DNA of 64,000 nucleotides from Flavobacterium plurextorum (lineage in GTDB: Bacteria > Bacteroidota > Bacteroidia > Flavobacteriales > Flavobacteriaceae), in contig NZ_MUHD01000029.1 of assembly GCF_002217395.1 (NCBI RefSeq), positions 80,115-144,114 of the forward strand. The letters are read 5' to 3'. Below, one piece after another: positions 61,596 through 64,000 of the stretch (the stretch's first letter is position 1; each line of letters begins with the position of its first letter). Made by a program: the position numbers and the translations under genes. Under the pieces are notes generated by a model, which did not search any database, was not told the origin of the DNA, and worked only from the letters and a program-made list of their open reading frames with translations.

Positions 61596-62948
61596 ATGAA
61601 AAAGTTTCTTAAAGTATTTCTGCTTGTTTTGGTTCTTGCATTTTTGTATTTCGGATTTACAACTTATCCGAAACTTGATTTGATTTCTGGTTTCTCGGCC
61701 AAAAGTGTCGCGTCAGGACATTTTATCGATAACCGTCCATTGGATTTAATTGAAAAAACAGACAATGATATCGATATGATTGATTTGGCTAAAAATTCAA
61801 TAGATGATGCTGGAAAATTTGCAGTTTCATCTGTTTATGGACTGAAAGAAAGAAAAGCAATTTACAGAGAAGGTTTGGGAGCTTTATTAATCAATGATGA
61901 TTTTGATATTTCGAAACCGTATTTACTTCCTAAAAGAACAAAATTAGTTAATAATCTTCCTTTTCCGTACGGAAATAATGAACCAAAAGATTCTGCTTTC
62001 GCGAATGTTGATTATTTAAAATTAAAAAAAGCGGTTGACGATTCTTTTGATAAAGATGGCGGAAAAAAGAAAAGAACACGTGCCGTTGTTGTTTTATATA
62101 AAGACAAATTAATTGCCGAAAAATACGATACAGGTTTTAATAAAGACAGTAAAATTTTAGGCTGGTCGATGACAAAAAGTATCACAAGTTCGGCTTTTGG
62201 AGTTTTGGCTAAACAAGGAAAAATTGATATTTACAAACCAGCACCAATCAAAGAATGGCAAAATGACGAACGCAAAAATATTACAGTAAATGATTTGCTT
62301 CATATGAATTCTGGTTTAGAATGGGAAGAGAATTACAGCACAATCTGCGATGCCACACAAATGCTTTTCCAGTCTGAAGATATGGGAAAAGTACAAATGG
62401 ATAAACCAGCTAAATTTAAACCAAACACACATTGGTATTATTCATCAGGAACAACCAATTTATTATCTCGAATTTTAAGAAGCCAATTTAAAACGCAGCA
62501 AGAATATCTTGATTTTTGGTACAGCGCCGTAATCGACAAAATCGGAATGAACTCGATGATTGTAGAGCAAGATATGTCGGGAACTTTTGTAGGTTCGTCT
62601 TACGGATGGGCAACGCCAAGAGACTGGTCAAAATTTGGATTGTTGTACCTTCATAAAGGAAACTGGAATGGAGAACAAATTTTGGATGAAAGCTGGGTAA
62701 AATACACAGCTACACCAACCAATACTTCTGAAGGAAAATATGGAGCTCAATTTTGGCTAAACGCCGGAGGAAAATTTCCAGACGTTCCTCGTGATATGTT
62801 TTATTGCAGTGGATATCAAGGGCAAATGGTGGCGATTATTCCGTGTTTGGATATGGTTATCGTGAGAATGGGAGTAAAGGAAGAGGAGCCGGGATTTGAT
62901 TTTAATGGGTTTTTGAAGGGGATAATTGAGAGTGTGAAGAATAATTAG
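61596..62948 (+). CDS. Serine hydrolase (class C beta-lactamase/PBP-like)
   Basis: 450 aa, N-terminal signal or membrane anchor (residues 5-22). The Ser-x-x-Lys motif is Ser191-Met-Thr-Lys194 (GWSMTKS), with the second motif Tyr-Tyr-Ser-Ser at 281-284. The family covers esterases, peptidases and PBP4-like enzymes, so a beta-lactam function should not be assumed. Single gene with about 220 bp of upstream spacer. Confidence 0.85.
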   Translation: MKKFLKVFLLVLVLAFLYFGFTTYPKLDLISGFSAKSVASGHFIDNRPLDLIEKTDNDIDMIDLAKNSIDDAGKFAVSSVYGLKERKAIYREGLGALLINDDFDISKPYLLPKRTKLVNNLPFPYGNNEPKDSAFANVDYLKLKKAVDDSFDKDGGKKKRTRAVVVLYKDKLIAEKYDTGFNKDSKILGWSMTKSITSSAFGVLAKQGKIDIYKPAPIKEWQNDERKNITVNDLLHMNSGLEWEENYSTICDATQMLFQSEDMGKVQMDKPAKFKPNTHWYYSSGTTNLLSRILRSQFKTQQEYLDFWYSAVIDKIGMNSMIVEQDMSGTFVGSSYGWATPRDWSKFGLLYLHKGNWNGEQILDESWVKYTATPTNTSEGKYGAQFWLNAGGKFPDVPRDMFYCSGYQGQMVAIIPCLDMVIVRMGVKEEEPGFDFNGFLKGIIESVKNN

Positions 62949-63067
62949 AATGATATTTCCTATTTGTCTAGATTGACATAATAATTTATATATTAGCTGT
63001 TTAAAAAACTATTTTTTATACTTCTGGATTAGAAAATAATATATCAAAATTTGAAAATAAAAAAAGA

Positions 63068-63856
63068 ATGCAGGAGTTGAAAATTATAAGTATTGATGCA
63101 GTTCTCGAAGGAGGAAGTTCTAAACCATTATTAATAACAGCTATTGGCGAAGATAAGATTGTAGCACAGTACGTGATGAAGGTTTTTAAAAAAGACTACA
63201 TTGAGCAAAATTACACTGTTGCAAAAGAAATTTTTATAAGTGAATTATGTAAAGAATTCAATCTAGAATCTCCAGAATATGCTTTAATTAAAATTGATCA
63301 TTCTTTGTTGGTTGATTTTTATGATAAAGATTTTTTAGATAAAATTGATGATGGGTACAAATTTTGCAGTAAATATCATGGACAATATTTAATTTTTAAT
63401 CCTTTAGTATCTTTGTCTTTTATAAAAGATTATGATATTGAAAATCTGTTTGCATTTGATAATATAATTATTAATACAGATAGAGGTGGATATCGAGATA
63501 AACCTAATTTATTAATTAATGATTCCAGCATTTTGCTTATTGATCATGAATTAACTATTCCGTTTATAAATAATTCAAGTGAAGATCCTAATTTTTTTAA
63601 TTACTTAAGAAATTATCAGTATCAAAGGCATATTTTGATAAGACATTTAAAGGAATTGAAAAATAAAAATAATCTTTTTGCTGAGTTTTTCGAATTGTTA
63701 AAAACTGTAAATGTTAAGAGATTTAATTTAATTTTTGATGACTTAGATCGGTTTGACGTAAAATATGGCGATAGAGATAAAATATTTTCGTATCTTAATT
63801 GGATAAAAAACAATAGTACATTTATTAGTAACCATTTAATTGGAATAATAAGATGA
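63068..63856 (+). CDS. HipA-family kinase-like protein
   Basis: 262 aa. A compact HipA-type kinase: FDNIIINTDRGGYRDKPNLLIN supplies the catalytic DxxxxNxDR loop and KPNLL, and SILLIDHELTIPF the metal Asp. The N-terminal AVLEGGSSKPLLITA is the ATP-loop region. It overlaps the next gene by 4 bp (ATGA), so the two proteins probably act together. This class is linked in pairs with DUF3037 proteins; biological role unproven. Confidence 0.8.
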   Translation: MQELKIISIDAVLEGGSSKPLLITAIGEDKIVAQYVMKVFKKDYIEQNYTVAKEIFISELCKEFNLESPEYALIKIDHSLLVDFYDKDFLDKIDDGYKFCSKYHGQYLIFNPLVSLSFIKDYDIENLFAFDNIIINTDRGGYRDKPNLLINDSSILLIDHELTIPFINNSSEDPNFFNYLRNYQYQRHILIRHLKELKNKNNLFAEFFELLKTVNVKRFNLIFDDLDRFDVKYGDRDKIFSYLNWIKNNSTFISNHLIGIIR

Positions 63857-64000
63857 AAAATGATTTCTATAAATACTGCATACTTAAATATAAACATAAT
63901 GTTTTTCTCGAGGAAAGCATAAATATTGGTATTCTTGTGTTTTTTAGTAATACCAAAAAATTTTCGTTTACTTACTCTAAAAATTTAAGTAGAATAAAAT
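63853..64000 (+). CDS. DUF3037-domain protein (3' partial)
   Basis: Begins with ATG 63853 inside the kinase stop (ATGA) and runs off the window end. The visible 49 residues include YKYCILKYKHNVFLEESINIGILVFF, matching the DUF3037 start (typical Y..LRY.p....gE.vNiGvlvf). It probably forms a two-gene unit with the upstream HipA-like kinase. Confidence 0.75.
   Translation, partial: MKNDFYKYCILKYKHNVFLEESINIGILVFFSNTKKFSFTYSKNLSRIK

Noticed and set aside
61596..62948. Beta-lactamase resistance gene
   Set aside because: The SxxK fold alone does not show beta-lactam hydrolysis; many esterases and peptidases share it.

Overview
The window is AT-rich chromosome from a Bacteroidota bacterium, almost certainly Flavobacterium or a close relative. 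The evidence is the gene families (IPExxxVDY protein, DUF2480, DUF3078, DUF5689 beside a TonB-dependent receptor, the long PurF form), the near absence of Shine-Dalgarno sequences, and many promoters of the Bacteroidota type (TTG, about 16-24 nt, TAnnTTTG). There is no rRNA and no CRISPR array. Both window ends cut through a gene.

Region 1 (1-10,890) is an accessory island that reads as an integrative mobilizable element. It holds a VapE-type helicase, a cluster of TTACCT iteron-like hexamers, a CHC2/Toprim primase, MobC, a relaxase, a small coiled-coil membrane protein, a VirD4-type coupling protein and a TraO-like protein. Cargo follows: a lipoprotein, an antitoxin-like protein without a toxin, a HicB-like protein, a Cys/His-motif protein and a YkgJ-type cysteine-cluster protein. 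No integrase or T4SS core is visible. The island stops at the 3' end of a tRNA-Leu(CAA) gene, a typical integration target.

Region 2 (10,890-27,820) is core: prs, rplY, pth, superoxide dismutase, purF, a PfkB kinase, an ECF sigma/anti-sigma operon, rnhA, purN and the acpP-fabF-rnc-IPExxxVDY-pyk run. Between the dismutase gene and purF lies a 184-bp tandem repeat. I read it as three small-RNA genes on the minus strand, each with a 5' hairpin, an intrinsic terminator and a -7-like box at a fixed offset. The sigma gene and the divergent DUF6249-like gene share a GTAACC-N16-CGTC promoter.

Region 3 (28,434-40,936) is a same-strand cluster of envelope proteins: a sulfatase with a CTAGR formylglycine motif, a HAD lipoprotein, a beta-barrel, DUF1254, DUF2252, DUF2092 and DUF6515 proteins, then DUF4136, an AraC-type membrane regulator, a second barrel and an Omp85-like barrel. 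It looks like one exported or outer-membrane system whose substrate is unknown, and it is my main candidate for an undescribed multi-gene system.

Region 4 (41,148-64,000) holds a C1 peptidase (with a relic of a second copy of its 3' end), an XRE regulator, two tandem tRNA-Asn genes, rseP, an OYE-type reductase behind a perfect 14-bp-arm palindrome, a Gfo/Idh/MocA oxidoreductase, an MFS transporter, a TonB receptor/DUF5689 pair, hflX, and a SUF-type iron-sulfur gene run (sufS, lipoprotein, sufE, GxxExxY, SufT-like, DUF2480, DUF3078). The GxxExxY gene is flanked by two copies of a dispersed palindromic element; a third copy lies between rnhA and purN. The window closes with a serine hydrolase and a HipA-like kinase overlapping a DUF3037 gene.
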